From assembly GCA_017347465.1 (NCBI GenBank), contig AP021858.1, positions 1,178,001-1,242,000 on the forward strand: a DNA stretch of 64,000 nucleotides. Reading direction: 5' to 3'. The position numbers and the translations under genes were made by a program. The stretch comes from Candidatus Nitrosymbiomonas proteolyticus. GTDB lineage: Bacteria; Armatimonadota; Fimbriimonadia; Fimbriimonadales; Fimbriimonadaceae. This document shows, piece by piece, positions 16,165 to 24,268 of the stretch (the stretch's first letter is position 1; every line of letters starts with the position of its first letter). The notes beneath the pieces were generated by a model, which saw only the letters and a list, made by a program, of their open reading frames with translations, was not told the DNA's origin and searched no databases.

Positions 16165-17069
16165 GGTGTTTGGGTGGCAGCGAGGCCCAAGCTCGCGAGG
16201 TCTTCGAGGGGCTCATCTACGGAGCACGATCCGATCGTGAGCAACGCCCCTCGAAGGTCACGCACCGTTTCGATCGAGCCACTCAAATCGGTCCAGCCGA
16301 ATGCGGTGTCCTCGAACCGGAAGTGGCCGGGTTCGCTGTCCTCGAGCACGGCAGCGATTTCGCTGACGGAGAGCTGATGCTCCCAATGCAGGGCTGCTGC
16401 GGCGAGAACGTTGAGGAACCCATGCGATCGGCGTCCTTCAGGGTCGTCGTGGCAAAACGGATGGTGCAGTCCTGCGGTCAGCTTGAAAGGAATTTCGAGG
16501 TCGATCGACTGCTGGAGAAACTCGGCGAGATCTCTTGCGGAAGGGTAGCCGCGATCGGGCAGGCCCCCCGTTCGGGCCTTGGCTCCGACGTTGGGATGCT
16601 CCGCGATCAAGGCCAGCCGATCGGAGATGCCCTCCTCCCAACCTGCCTCCGCGAATGCATCTCCCTCAAACGCCGACGAAAGGGCCTGGAGGGCCGCCTC
16701 AAAGTCGCAGGCGTTCGGGGGAGTCCGTGCCTCCAAGCACTCCACGGCCGCCCGTTCGCCAAACTCCGAAGCAAACGATTCGAGGTCCCGCAAGTCGAGA
16801 GCGAGCCCTTGCAGGAACGAATCGAGCGAGTCGCCCCCTCGACCGATAGCGGTAACGCCGATTCCTCGCGCTCCATCGGCAGGTAGCTCTGCGCCAAACT
16901 CGCTCAACCTCGAAACGGGGCAAGCGAATCGCCTGACCAGCCACGCTTCAGGACCCACTACGTAGCGCAGGTACTGGGCTACGGCAGGGCCCATATCGAG
17001 TCGGGCGGGCGGAAACAGCCCCGCGTAGTCGATCAGGCCCTCGAGGAACGCCCTCAGCGTAGCACGCAT
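16161..17069 (-). CDS. Conserved protein of unknown function coupled to fahA
   Basis: The ATG at 17069 gives 302 residues beginning MRATLRAFLEGLIDYAGLFPPA; longer in-frame readings upstream overlap the ANTAR gene and look non-coding. The sequence alternates short helices and strands and may form a barrel-like enzyme fold; ASEFGERAAVECLEARTPP and FKLTAGLHHPFCHDD (about 205-220, with three His and acidic residues) look like candidate active-site regions. ATGA coupling to fahA suggests a role in aromatic amino-acid or organic acid turnover. I do not recognise a characterised family. Confidence 0.72.
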   Translation of the reverse strand: MRATLRAFLEGLIDYAGLFPPARLDMGPAVAQYLRYVVGPEAWLVRRFACPVSRLSEFGAELPADGARGIGVTAIGRGGDSLDSFLQGLALDLRDLESFASEFGERAAVECLEARTPPNACDFEAALQALSSAFEGDAFAEAGWEEGISDRLALIAEHPNVGAKARTGGLPDRGYPSARDLAEFLQQSIDLEIPFKLTAGLHHPFCHDDPEGRRSHGFLNVLAAAALHWEHQLSVSEIAAVLEDSEPGHFRFEDTAFGWTDLSGSIETVRDLRGALLTIGSCSVDEPLEDLASLGLAATQTP

Positions 17070-17142
17070 GGGGACAGTATGGCAAACCCCAGTCGGCCCT
17101 GACTCGAAGGTATGATCCAGTCGCGTAGACTGACTTCCGACC

Positions 17143-17727
17143 ATGACGCCCACCCCCATCCGAGTTTTCATCGCCGACGACGACTCCATCATCCGCCTCG
17201 ACCTGCGCCAAATGCTCGAGGCGATGGGATATGAGGTCGTGGGCGAGGCCGAGGACGGCGAGCAAGCCCTCCTCGGCGCCCGCAATCTGAAGCCGGACAT
17301 TTGCATCCTCGACGTCAAGATGCCCGCGATGGACGGGATCGACGTCGCCTCGCACATCGCGAACGAATCGCTCGCTCCCGTGATCCTGCTGACCGCCTAT
17401 GGCGACGGGGAGTTGGTCGAGCGGGCCCGGGGCGCCAACGTGTTTGGGTATTTGGTCAAGCCCTTCAAGCCGAGCGATTTGGGGCCCGCCATCGAGGTTG
17501 CCCGAGGAAACTTCGAGCGGTTCGTTGCCCTCAACAAGGAAGTGGCGTCGCTCGGCAGTCGGCTCGAATCCCGGCGACTGATCGAGAAGGCCAAGGGCAC
17601 GCTGATGCAGCGCGAGGGGATCAGCGAGGCGGAGGCGTACCGCCGGATTCAAACGCGGTCGATGGACTCGCGGTGCTCCATGAAGGAGATCGCCGAACAG
17701 ATCCTTGGCGCGGATGCGCAGGGATAG
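17143..17727 (+). CDS. Response regulator with ANTAR RNA-binding output domain
   Basis: The 194-residue protein has a receiver domain (residues 1-120) with DDD at 12-14, phospho-acceptor Asp57 in CILDVKMPAMDG, conserved Thr in LLTAYGD and Lys in YLVKPFKP. An ANTAR domain follows (about 135-190) with RLIEKAKGTLMQREGISE and IQTRSMDSRCSMKEIAEQI. ANTAR regulators (AmiR, NasR, EutV) bind paired RNA hairpins and prevent termination, usually of nitrogen or ethanolamine genes. No histidine kinase is adjacent and its RNA targets are not apparent here. It is divergent from the fahA unit with a 73-bp gap. Confidence 0.94.
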   Translation: MTPTPIRVFIADDDSIIRLDLRQMLEAMGYEVVGEAEDGEQALLGARNLKPDICILDVKMPAMDGIDVASHIANESLAPVILLTAYGDGELVERARGANVFGYLVKPFKPSDLGPAIEVARGNFERFVALNKEVASLGSRLESRRLIEKAKGTLMQREGISEAEAYRRIQTRSMDSRCSMKEIAEQILGADAQG

Positions 17728-17763
17728 CTCGCCCGAAAGCGTCGTTCGGTGCTATAACGGGCC

Positions 17764-18258
17764 ATGACGCAGCGGCTTTGGGCGCCTTGGAGATTCGGCT
17801 ACGTCGAGAAAGCGGGGACCGAATCGGGCTGCATCTTTGTCGATCTTCCCGCGCAAGACAACGACCGCGACAACCTCATCCTCTTTCGAGGCGCGACGTG
17901 CTTCGTCATGCTCAATAGGTTCCCTTATACGAACGGGCACCTGATGATCGCGCCCTACAAGCACACCGCCGACCTTTCTGATCTGGACGACGCTGAACTC
18001 CTGGAGATCAACCAAGTCCTCGCCCGGTCGGTCAAGTGGATTCAGCGGGCCTACTCCCCCGATGGCTTCAATCTCGGCGTGAATCTTGGGCGGGCCGCAG
18101 GCGCAGGAATTCCGTCGCACCTCCACTGGCACGTCGTCCCTCGATGGGAGGGGGACACGAACTTCATGACGACGGTCGGCGAGGTGAGGGTCTTACCGCA
18201 GAGCCTCGAACAGAGCTACGACAAGTTGCTCCAAGCGGTGGAGGCGTCGGATGTCTGA
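17764..18258 (+). CDS. HIT-family hydrolase (Ap4A phosphorylase-like)
   Basis: The 164-residue protein starts MTQRLWAPWRFGYVEKA, a beginning common in the Ap4A phosphorylase-like HIT branch. It has NRFPYTNGHLMIAPYKH (51-67) and the histidine triad HLHWHVVPRW (119-128, His119, His121, His123). Such enzymes cleave or transfer nucleotides from Ap4A or related nucleotide conjugates. A TATAAC hexamer lies 5 bases before the ATG, so a promoter very near the start is possible. Its stop overlaps the UDG gene by 8 bp. Confidence 0.91.
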   Translation: MTQRLWAPWRFGYVEKAGTESGCIFVDLPAQDNDRDNLILFRGATCFVMLNRFPYTNGHLMIAPYKHTADLSDLDDAELLEINQVLARSVKWIQRAYSPDGFNLGVNLGRAAGAGIPSHLHWHVVPRWEGDTNFMTTVGEVRVLPQSLEQSYDKLLQAVEASDV

Positions 18259-19048
18259 TCCTTCAGGCGCAGGGCGCGTTGCGTCGGCGGTAGGCGAACC
18301 GGATTCGACTCAAGAACGCGGGGCCGTCGAAGAAGCGTTGGCGCAACTGCAGTCGGCAAGCCTTGGCTGCTTCGATTGCGGGCTTGCCCAGCGCCGCCGC
18401 AACGTCGTGTTTGGCGAAGGCAACCCGCGTTCGCCGCTCGTACTTGTGGGAGAGGGTCCGGGCGAGCAGGAGGACCAGACAGGCCGCCCGTTCGTCGGCC
18501 GCGCGGGGCAACTCCTCGATCGCGCCCTGGGCGACAACGGGCTTTCGCGAGCCGACGTGTACATCTGCAACACGCTGAAATGCCGCGCATGCGACTGGGT
18601 CGAGGGCAGGCCCGTCAATCGACCTCCCACCGATTCAGAGGCGTCTGCGTGCAAGCGCTGGTTGATGCCCCAACTCGAAGCGATTGCTCCAGAGGTGGTT
18701 CTTTGCGTGGGCGCTCCCAGCGCGCGCAATCTTATCAAGAGGGATTTCCGCATCACTCAAGAGCGGGGCAAGTACTTCCGAACGGCCTACGCGCGGTGTG
18801 CCCTTGCGACGCTGCACCCGGCCTATGTCCTCCGGCAGCAATCCGCGGCCCACGACGGCGGCTATTCGCTGCTTGTGGCGGACATTCGACTGGCGTGGGA
18901 GACGGCCCTCAAGCTCCGGGAGCAAGCGGAGGCGGGGAAGGCCAAGCCCTTCGAATTCGGCTTGGGGGTCGTTGCTGTCTCCGATTCCTCACCCGATGCC
19001 AACGCCACGGGGCCTTCGACGCAATTCGAGCTGTTTACCGAAGAATGA
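18251..19048 (+). CDS. Family 4 uracil-DNA glycosylase with [4Fe-4S] cluster
   Basis: The enzyme excises uracil from DNA. Motif GEGPGEQEDQTGRPFVGRAG (68-87) is the family 4 water-activating and substrate region, and ATLHPAYVLRQ near residue 200 carries the catalytic histidine. The four cluster ligands are likely Cys40, Cys43, Cys111 (TLKC) and Cys134 (SASAC). A 35-residue variable N-terminus and a 50-residue C-terminal extension explain the length of 265 (family about 200). Translational coupling to HIT upstream (8-bp overlap) and to the NanE-ROK gene (ATGA) places it in a mixed operon. Confidence 0.94.
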   Translation: MSDPSGAGRVASAVGEPDSTQERGAVEEALAQLQSASLGCFDCGLAQRRRNVVFGEGNPRSPLVLVGEGPGEQEDQTGRPFVGRAGQLLDRALGDNGLSRADVYICNTLKCRACDWVEGRPVNRPPTDSEASACKRWLMPQLEAIAPEVVLCVGAPSARNLIKRDFRITQERGKYFRTAYARCALATLHPAYVLRQQSAAHDGGYSLLVADIRLAWETALKLREQAEAGKAKPFEFGLGVVAVSDSSPDANATGPSTQFELFTEE

Positions 19049-20463
19049 ACCTCACCTCGATCCTCAAGCTGCTGGGCGAGTGCCCGTTGGTGGTCTCCGT
19101 GCAGGCGCCCGAAGGCTCGCCGCTACGGGACGATTCGACGCTCGTTCGCCTAGCCCTCGCGAGCGCAAATGAAGGCGTCCGATTGCTTCGGGCGGAAGGG
19201 CCTTCCTCCCTTCAGGCGATCGCTCGGTCGACGGGCCTACCCGTCATGGGGCTAATCAAACGGACGTACGAAGGCAGCCCCGTGTACATCACGCCGACCC
19301 TTGCCGAGGTCGAGGAGGTTCTATCCGCCGGATGCCGTGTCGTGGCCGTGGACGGTACGGGCCGCCCCAGGCCTCGCGAGGAGTCGCTGAGCGATCTTGT
19401 CAGGGTCATCCACCAAGCCGGAGCGATCGCGGTGGGCGACTGCGACACGCTCGACTCGATTCGCCATGCAGTGGAGTGCGGCGTCGATCTCGTCAGCACG
19501 ACGCTGGCTGGATACACCGCGCCGGGAACCCCTCGCGGCCCCGACATCGAGTTGGTCCGGAGAGCCGTGCGCGAATTCGCTGTGCCCGTACTCGCCGAAG
19601 GGCGTTTTCAGGAGCCTTGGGAGGTGCAGGCGGCCTTACGCTCGGGCGCGGCAGGAGTCGTGATCGGAGGCGCGATCAATGACCCCGTCAAACAAACGAA
19701 GAGGATCCTGGGCGCGTTGCCCTTTCAGGGGGGGCGCGTTGGGGCGGTCGACCTTGGGGGAACTTGGCTGCGGTGCGGACTCTTCACGAGCGGGTGGGAA
19801 CTGCTGGAGTCCGATCGCGCTCCCACTCCTCCCGACCCGCAAGAACGCTTGATTTGGATTCGAAGTCGGCTGGAGGATTGGGGCGTCGTCCGGGCGGGCG
19901 TCAGCTCAGGGGGCGTGATCGACCCTCAGGGCGGGCGAGTCGCGCGCGCCAAGGACATCATCCCTCGACATGTCGGGAGCGAGTTTTCGCAGGCGACCTT
20001 GGGAGTGCCCACCCTCGCGGCCAACGACGGCCACGCTTCGGCCTACGCTCATGCCTGCTTGCCGGAAAACGCAGGTAGGCGAGTCGCTACCCTTGCGCTG
20101 GGTACGGGAGTTGGGTTTGGACTCGTCGAGAGGGGCAACCTTTGGCGGGGTCCCAGCGGCGAGCCCCCCGGATTCAACGACGTGGAGTTCCGCCAGGGGA
20201 GGACGTATGAAGACGTGCTGGGCGGAGCTTCGCGGGCGGCGGGCTCCGAGGGCGACGCAGGGGAAGTTGAGGCAGCCTTCGACTCTCTCGTCGAATTGTG
20301 CCAGAGGCTGTTCCTGCCGGATCGGATTTACGTCTGCGGGTCGGTCGGGCTTGCGATGTCGAGGGAGAGCCCAGCGGTCCGAAGTCCGTTCGGCGAGTTC
20401 GCGGGGCTGTACGGCGCGGCCGCGCTCGCATTGTATACTCCCACGGACTGGAGCGTAAACTGA
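19045..20463 (+). CDS. NanE-ROK fusion: N-acylglucosamine-6-P 2-epimerase plus ROK kinase-like domain
   Basis: Residues 1-230 match NanE, which converts ManNAc-6-P to GlcNAc-6-P: GLIKRTYEGSPVYITPTLAEV, VAVDGTGRPRP and the phosphate-binding AAGVVIGGAIND are clear. Residues 233-472 form a ROK domain starting VGAVDLGGTWLRCGLF (DLGGT at 236-240), with ALGTGVGFGLV as the second nucleotide motif. Together they suggest ManNAc phosphorylation and epimerisation in one chain. The ROK part lacks the usual zinc motif CxCGxxGC and its preceding His; the segment reads NDVEFRQGRTYEDVLGG instead. The ATG overlaps the UDG stop (ATGA). No sialate lyase or transporter is nearby. Confidence 0.88.
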   Translation: MNLTSILKLLGECPLVVSVQAPEGSPLRDDSTLVRLALASANEGVRLLRAEGPSSLQAIARSTGLPVMGLIKRTYEGSPVYITPTLAEVEEVLSAGCRVVAVDGTGRPRPREESLSDLVRVIHQAGAIAVGDCDTLDSIRHAVECGVDLVSTTLAGYTAPGTPRGPDIELVRRAVREFAVPVLAEGRFQEPWEVQAALRSGAAGVVIGGAINDPVKQTKRILGALPFQGGRVGAVDLGGTWLRCGLFTSGWELLESDRAPTPPDPQERLIWIRSRLEDWGVVRAGVSSGGVIDPQGGRVARAKDIIPRHVGSEFSQATLGVPTLAANDGHASAYAHACLPENAGRRVATLALGTGVGFGLVERGNLWRGPSGEPPGFNDVEFRQGRTYEDVLGGASRAAGSEGDAGEVEAAFDSLVELCQRLFLPDRIYVCGSVGLAMSRESPAVRSPFGEFAGLYGAAALALYTPTDWSVN

Positions 20464-20466
20464 GCT

Positions 20467-21045
20467 ATGGAGATCGTCGACCTCGCCGCAACTGGGAAGC
20501 GTGGGTTCAACCGCGCCACGAAACTCCTGCTGAAGGAGTTCGCTGAGACGATCCCCAGCATCTGGCCCACCAAGCAGGCCGCCGAAGAAGAGGTTCGAGC
20601 AGCGTTGGCAACAGGCTCGGCGCTCGCGGCAATCGACGCCAAAGGCCAGGTAGTGGGATGGTGCGCCGCCCAGCCTCACTACAACGGTTGCGTATGGCGG
20701 GTGCGGCCGGTTGTGGTCGATAGCGCTTTCCAAGGCATCGGCATCGGGACGATGCTGCTTCGCCACCTCGAAATGCGTGCCAACATGGCCGGAGTCCTTA
20801 CGCTTTGGGCTTCTTCCGACGACGAAATGGCGCTGACGCCGTTTTCCAACGTCAACCTTTACGCCGACCTTCCGAGCCGCTTTGCCCGAGTTCACGAAAT
20901 GCGGGCGCATCCGCTGGGATTCTATGTCGCTTATGGCTTCACGATCGTCGGCGTCCTTCCTGATGCCTATGGAAAGGGCAAGCCCGACATCTTCTTAGCC
21001 AAACGCGCTGTGATCGTCCCGCCCGAACACGACGACGGGGCCTGA
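20467..21045 (+). CDS. GNAT acetyltransferase, AAC(6')-like
   Basis: The 192-residue protein shows the GNAT acetyl-CoA site FQGIGIGTMLLRHLE (about 90-104) and a C-terminal block HPLGFYVAYGFTIVGVLPDA then YGKGKPDIFLAKR. That block resembles aminoglycoside 6'-N-acetyltransferases of the AAC(6')-Ii group and their uncharacterised relatives. Chromosomal setting between NanE-ROK and glyS argues for a housekeeping substrate over drug resistance. It follows the previous stop by 3 bp. Confidence 0.82.
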   Translation: MEIVDLAATGKRGFNRATKLLLKEFAETIPSIWPTKQAAEEEVRAALATGSALAAIDAKGQVVGWCAAQPHYNGCVWRVRPVVVDSAFQGIGIGTMLLRHLEMRANMAGVLTLWASSDDEMALTPFSNVNLYADLPSRFARVHEMRAHPLGFYVAYGFTIVGVLPDAYGKGKPDIFLAKRAVIVPPEHDDGA

Positions 21046-21074
21046 GGGGCTCAGGTTGGTAAACTCGGCACTCG

Positions 21075-23174
21075 ATGCCCGAACTCTTTGTCGAACTCGG
21101 CTGCGAGGAGCTCCCGCCGTCTTTCGTCCGCAAGGCCGCCAACGATTTGTCTCAGCAGATTCAGCAAAAGCTGGAGGCTGAGCGCATTGGGTTCGTTGCC
21201 GGATCGGGTCCTTTCGGAACTCCGAGGCGGCTGATCGTCCATCTCGCCGAAGTCGATGCGCAACAGCCCGACCTGAAAAAGAGAGTCCGCGGCCCTTCGG
21301 AGGCTGCTGCGTTTGGGCCTGAGGGATCTCCTTTGCCCGCGCTTCAGGGTTTTTGCCGTTCGGCGGGAGTCGATCCGAGCGAAGTCGAGGTCGAGGGAGG
21401 CTACGTCTGGGCGGCTAAGGTCGAACCCGGAAAACCCACTCTCGAAGTGTTGCGGGAGCTCCTTCCGGCGGCGATCCGCAGCCTGTCCTTCGAGAAGTCC
21501 ACGCGCTGGAGCAAGGGCCGGCTCAAGTTCGCGCGCCCGATTCGCTGGGTTGTGGCCGTTTTGGGGGGGCAAACCGTCGAATTCGAACTCGAGTCCGTGC
21601 GCTCCGGCCGCGCGAGCCGGGGCCATAGGTTCCTAGCGAGCGGGTCGTTCGAGGTCGCAAGCTTCGACGATCTGATGACGGGTTTGAGGGATCGTTTTGT
21701 CGAGCCTGATCCCGCCCAAAGGGAGCGAATGATCCGGGAGGGTTCCCTCGATGCGTCGAGCGGGATGGCGGTGCTGACAGACGCTCTCGTCGACGAAAAC
21801 GTGATGCTCACGGAGTGGCCGATACCCACGCTGGGAGGGTTCGACGAGGGGTATTTGGCGCTCCCCGAGCCGGTTCTCATCACGGCGATGGCCAAGCACG
21901 AGCGGATGTTTCCCGTCCGGAGCCCCAGCGGCGAGTTGTTGCCCCAGTTCGTGTTCGTTCGAAACTCGGGAGAGGAGTCGGTGGTCTCCGAAGGGGCTCG
22001 CTGGGTGTTGAGCGCCCGATTCAACGACGCCAAGTTCTTTTTTGAAGAGGATCGCGCCCGAACGCTCGAGGAGTTCCGCGAGACCACAGCAGGGATTCTC
22101 CTGCACGAGAAGCTGGGCTCGATTCTCGACCGCTCGAACCGAATTGGGAAGCTGGCTGAGTTCCTCGCTCGGACCAGCGGGCAGTCGGATGAAGTGGTTG
22201 GAGCGGCTGCCGAAGCCGGGCGGCTGTGCAAGGCCGACCTCAGCACGGGGCTGGTCAGCGAACTCGCCAGCCTGCAAGGGATCGTAGGCGGGATATACGC
22301 GCGCCGAGATGGCCTGCCGGAGGCCGTAGCCGCTGGAATCGAAGGCCACTACGACCTCGGACGCGCGCTCGAAGCGGCAGTCAAAGGGGAACCTGTCGCG
22401 TTGCTGGTGCTGATCGCCGACCAACTCGATAAGCTGTTTGGCTACCTCTCGGTGGGTCTTGCGCCTTCGGGGTCGTCGGACCCTTACGGTCTTCGCCGCG
22501 CGGCAGGCCAACTGATCGAAGCCGCCTGGAACTGGGCGCCGGGGCGGCCGTTGTATTCGCTGGAAACCCTTTACTTCGCGGGCCAGAACTTCGAATCGCA
22601 GGGCATCGACTTCGACGAGGGCGCGACGATCGAGTCCCTCACGAAGCTGTTCTTTGCGCGATATGAAGCGCTGCTGCCCGATGCGCAAACGAGTCACTTG
22701 GAGGCCGCTGCAGGCTCGCCGCTACTTGATGCGCTTTGCCCAAGGCACGTTCGGCTTAAGCTCCAAGTGATCGGAGATCTCATCGGTGACCGTGAGTTCG
22801 TTTTCACGGCCACCCGGCCGATCAACATCTTCGCTTCGGCGCTCGAAAAGGGACTGGTCCAGGTGGACGACTCGAACTCGGCGGGCCGGATCGAATGCTT
22901 GGAGTCGGAAACAGGCGAGCGGCTTTGCGAGGCGGAGCGCAGCGCGCACGAGGCCATCGTGGGGGCGGTCGAAGCCGAAGACGCCGCCGCAGCGGTCCGT
23001 TCGCTCCGCGCGTTGCAGGCGCCCATCAACGAGTTCTTCGAAACGACCCTGGTGATGGCCGAGGACCCACAAGTTCGCGCGGCCCGGCTGATGCTGGCGG
23101 GAAGGGTGGCGAGAACGCTTCGGTTAGGGGCTGGCGACCTGAGCAAAGTCGTCGTGGAAGGGGGCGCCGATTGA
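21075..23174 (+). CDS. glyS: Glycyl-tRNA synthetase beta subunit
   Basis: The 699-residue protein opens MPELFVELGCEELPPSFVRKA and has the GlyS blocks GPSEAAAFGPEG, RFARPIRWVVAV-like RPIRWVVAVLGG, FNDAKFFFEEDR, LLHEKLGSILDRSNRIG, AGRLCKADLSTGLVSE, and DPYGLRRAAGQLIEAAW, then an anticodon-binding region. It supplies tRNA binding and part of the catalytic core of the alpha2-beta2 enzyme. The alpha subunit gene glyQ is not adjacent, although the two are usually an operon. The stop overlaps the next gene as TTGA. Confidence 0.96.
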   Translation: MPELFVELGCEELPPSFVRKAANDLSQQIQQKLEAERIGFVAGSGPFGTPRRLIVHLAEVDAQQPDLKKRVRGPSEAAAFGPEGSPLPALQGFCRSAGVDPSEVEVEGGYVWAAKVEPGKPTLEVLRELLPAAIRSLSFEKSTRWSKGRLKFARPIRWVVAVLGGQTVEFELESVRSGRASRGHRFLASGSFEVASFDDLMTGLRDRFVEPDPAQRERMIREGSLDASSGMAVLTDALVDENVMLTEWPIPTLGGFDEGYLALPEPVLITAMAKHERMFPVRSPSGELLPQFVFVRNSGEESVVSEGARWVLSARFNDAKFFFEEDRARTLEEFRETTAGILLHEKLGSILDRSNRIGKLAEFLARTSGQSDEVVGAAAEAGRLCKADLSTGLVSELASLQGIVGGIYARRDGLPEAVAAGIEGHYDLGRALEAAVKGEPVALLVLIADQLDKLFGYLSVGLAPSGSSDPYGLRRAAGQLIEAAWNWAPGRPLYSLETLYFAGQNFESQGIDFDEGATIESLTKLFFARYEALLPDAQTSHLEAAAGSPLLDALCPRHVRLKLQVIGDLIGDREFVFTATRPINIFASALEKGLVQVDDSNSAGRIECLESETGERLCEAERSAHEAIVGAVEAEDAAAAVRSLRALQAPINEFFETTLVMAEDPQVRAARLMLAGRVARTLRLGAGDLSKVVVEGGAD

Positions 23175-24268
23175 GCGAGCACGGCGGCAAGGTCCTGGAA
23201 GCCGCCCGATCCTACTTCCTGGGCGAGGTGCGCCCGCGAGCCGAGGACATCGATCTCGACTCCGAAGCCCTGCGAAGCGCGCTACGGGGGCTTTGCGAGC
23301 GTGGGCTCATGGCGCTTCGGCGTCCTCAAGAATATGGAGGACCCGCCCTGGACGAGGAGGAGTTTCGGACCTTCCAAGAGCTTTCGGCGCAGGCCTCCGG
23401 GAGCCTTTCCTTCTTGATGACGCAGCACCAGAGTGCGGTGTCGATGATCGCCAAGTCTGCGAATGAGGGCCTCAAGCGCGAACTGCTCCCCAAGATGGCG
23501 AACGGCGAGCGCCTCCTCGGGATCGCGTTCAGCCAACTGCGCCGCCCTGGGCCTCCCTTGCTTGCTGCGCGGCCCGTCGACGGGGGCTATGAGCTTGAAG
23601 GAACGATCCCCTGGATCACGGGCTGGACGTTCTTTCCTGAGTTCATCGTCGGCGCAACCTTGCCGTCCGGTGCGGCCGTTTTTGGGCTCATGCCGTTTGA
23701 GGATGCGAAGCGGGGCGACGCGGAACTCCGCTTTTCTGAGCCGATGAAGCTCGCCGCAATGGAGAGCGCGCTCACCGTTTCTGCGCGAGTGACCCGCTGG
23801 AAGCTACGGGAGGAGCACACCCTTTTCGTTCGGCCAGCGGATTGGGCCAAGACCAACGACCTGATCAATATCGTTTTGCAGGGCCACTTCGCGCTGGGTT
23901 GCGCGATGGCGGGCCTGCACCTCGTTGAACTGGCGTACGAAAAAAAGGGCAGCGAGACGCTTCGAGAGGCTCATAGCGCGTTGATGGGAGAGATCGAAGC
24001 CTGCCGCAACGCCGCGTTCGAGGCGCAAGAAGCCTCAGGCGAAGTGACTACGGACCGCAAACTCGAACTCCGAGCTTGGGCGATCGACCTGGCGGTTCGG
24101 TGCGCTCATGCCGCGATCGCTGCGACTGGCGGGCAGGCGAACTCCTTGCGACATCCCGCACAACGAATCTACCGCGAAGCCTTGGTGTACACGGTCTCCG
24201 CGCAAACTCCCGCCATCATGGAGGCCACCCTGCGCCGCTTGATGGGCCGGGGCAAGGAAGCGCAATGA
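23171..24268 (+). CDS. Acyl-CoA dehydrogenase-like protein
   Basis: From a TTG at 23171 that overlaps the glyS stop, the product has 365 residues, slightly short for the family. The N-terminal helical domain contains LMALRRPQEYGGPALDEEEF, the usual acyl-CoA dehydrogenase entry. The middle beta domain has GIAFSQLRRPGPPLLAARPVDGGYELEG with the FAD-contacting FSQ/WITGW pattern, and the C-terminal helices end in SLRHPAQRIYREALVYTVSAQT. It is divergent from typical family members and I cannot identify the catalytic Glu, so the substrate is unknown. Coupled to DUF4434 downstream (ATGA). Confidence 0.8.
   Translation: MSEHGGKVLEAARSYFLGEVRPRAEDIDLDSEALRSALRGLCERGLMALRRPQEYGGPALDEEEFRTFQELSAQASGSLSFLMTQHQSAVSMIAKSANEGLKRELLPKMANGERLLGIAFSQLRRPGPPLLAARPVDGGYELEGTIPWITGWTFFPEFIVGATLPSGAAVFGLMPFEDAKRGDAELRFSEPMKLAAMESALTVSARVTRWKLREEHTLFVRPADWAKTNDLINIVLQGHFALGCAMAGLHLVELAYEKKGSETLREAHSALMGEIEACRNAAFEAQEASGEVTTDRKLELRAWAIDLAVRCAHAAIAATGGQANSLRHPAQRIYREALVYTVSAQTPAIMEATLRRLMGRGKEAQ

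Noticed and set aside
16161-17357. Extended 398-residue form of the fahA-coupled protein
   Set aside because: The N-terminal 96 residues overlap the divergent ANTAR gene and are Ser/Arg-rich non-coding-like; the ATG at 17069 fits the start.
18376-19044. Extended N-terminus for the NanE-ROK fusion inside the UDG gene
   Set aside because: The extra residues are a shifted frame of UDG; ATG 19045 overlaps the UDG stop as ATGA and starts the NanE domain.
20467-21045. Aminoglycoside resistance gene
   Set aside because: Similarity to AAC(6') is limited to the GNAT fold and C-terminal motif; the chromosomal, coupled setting does not suggest acquired resistance.
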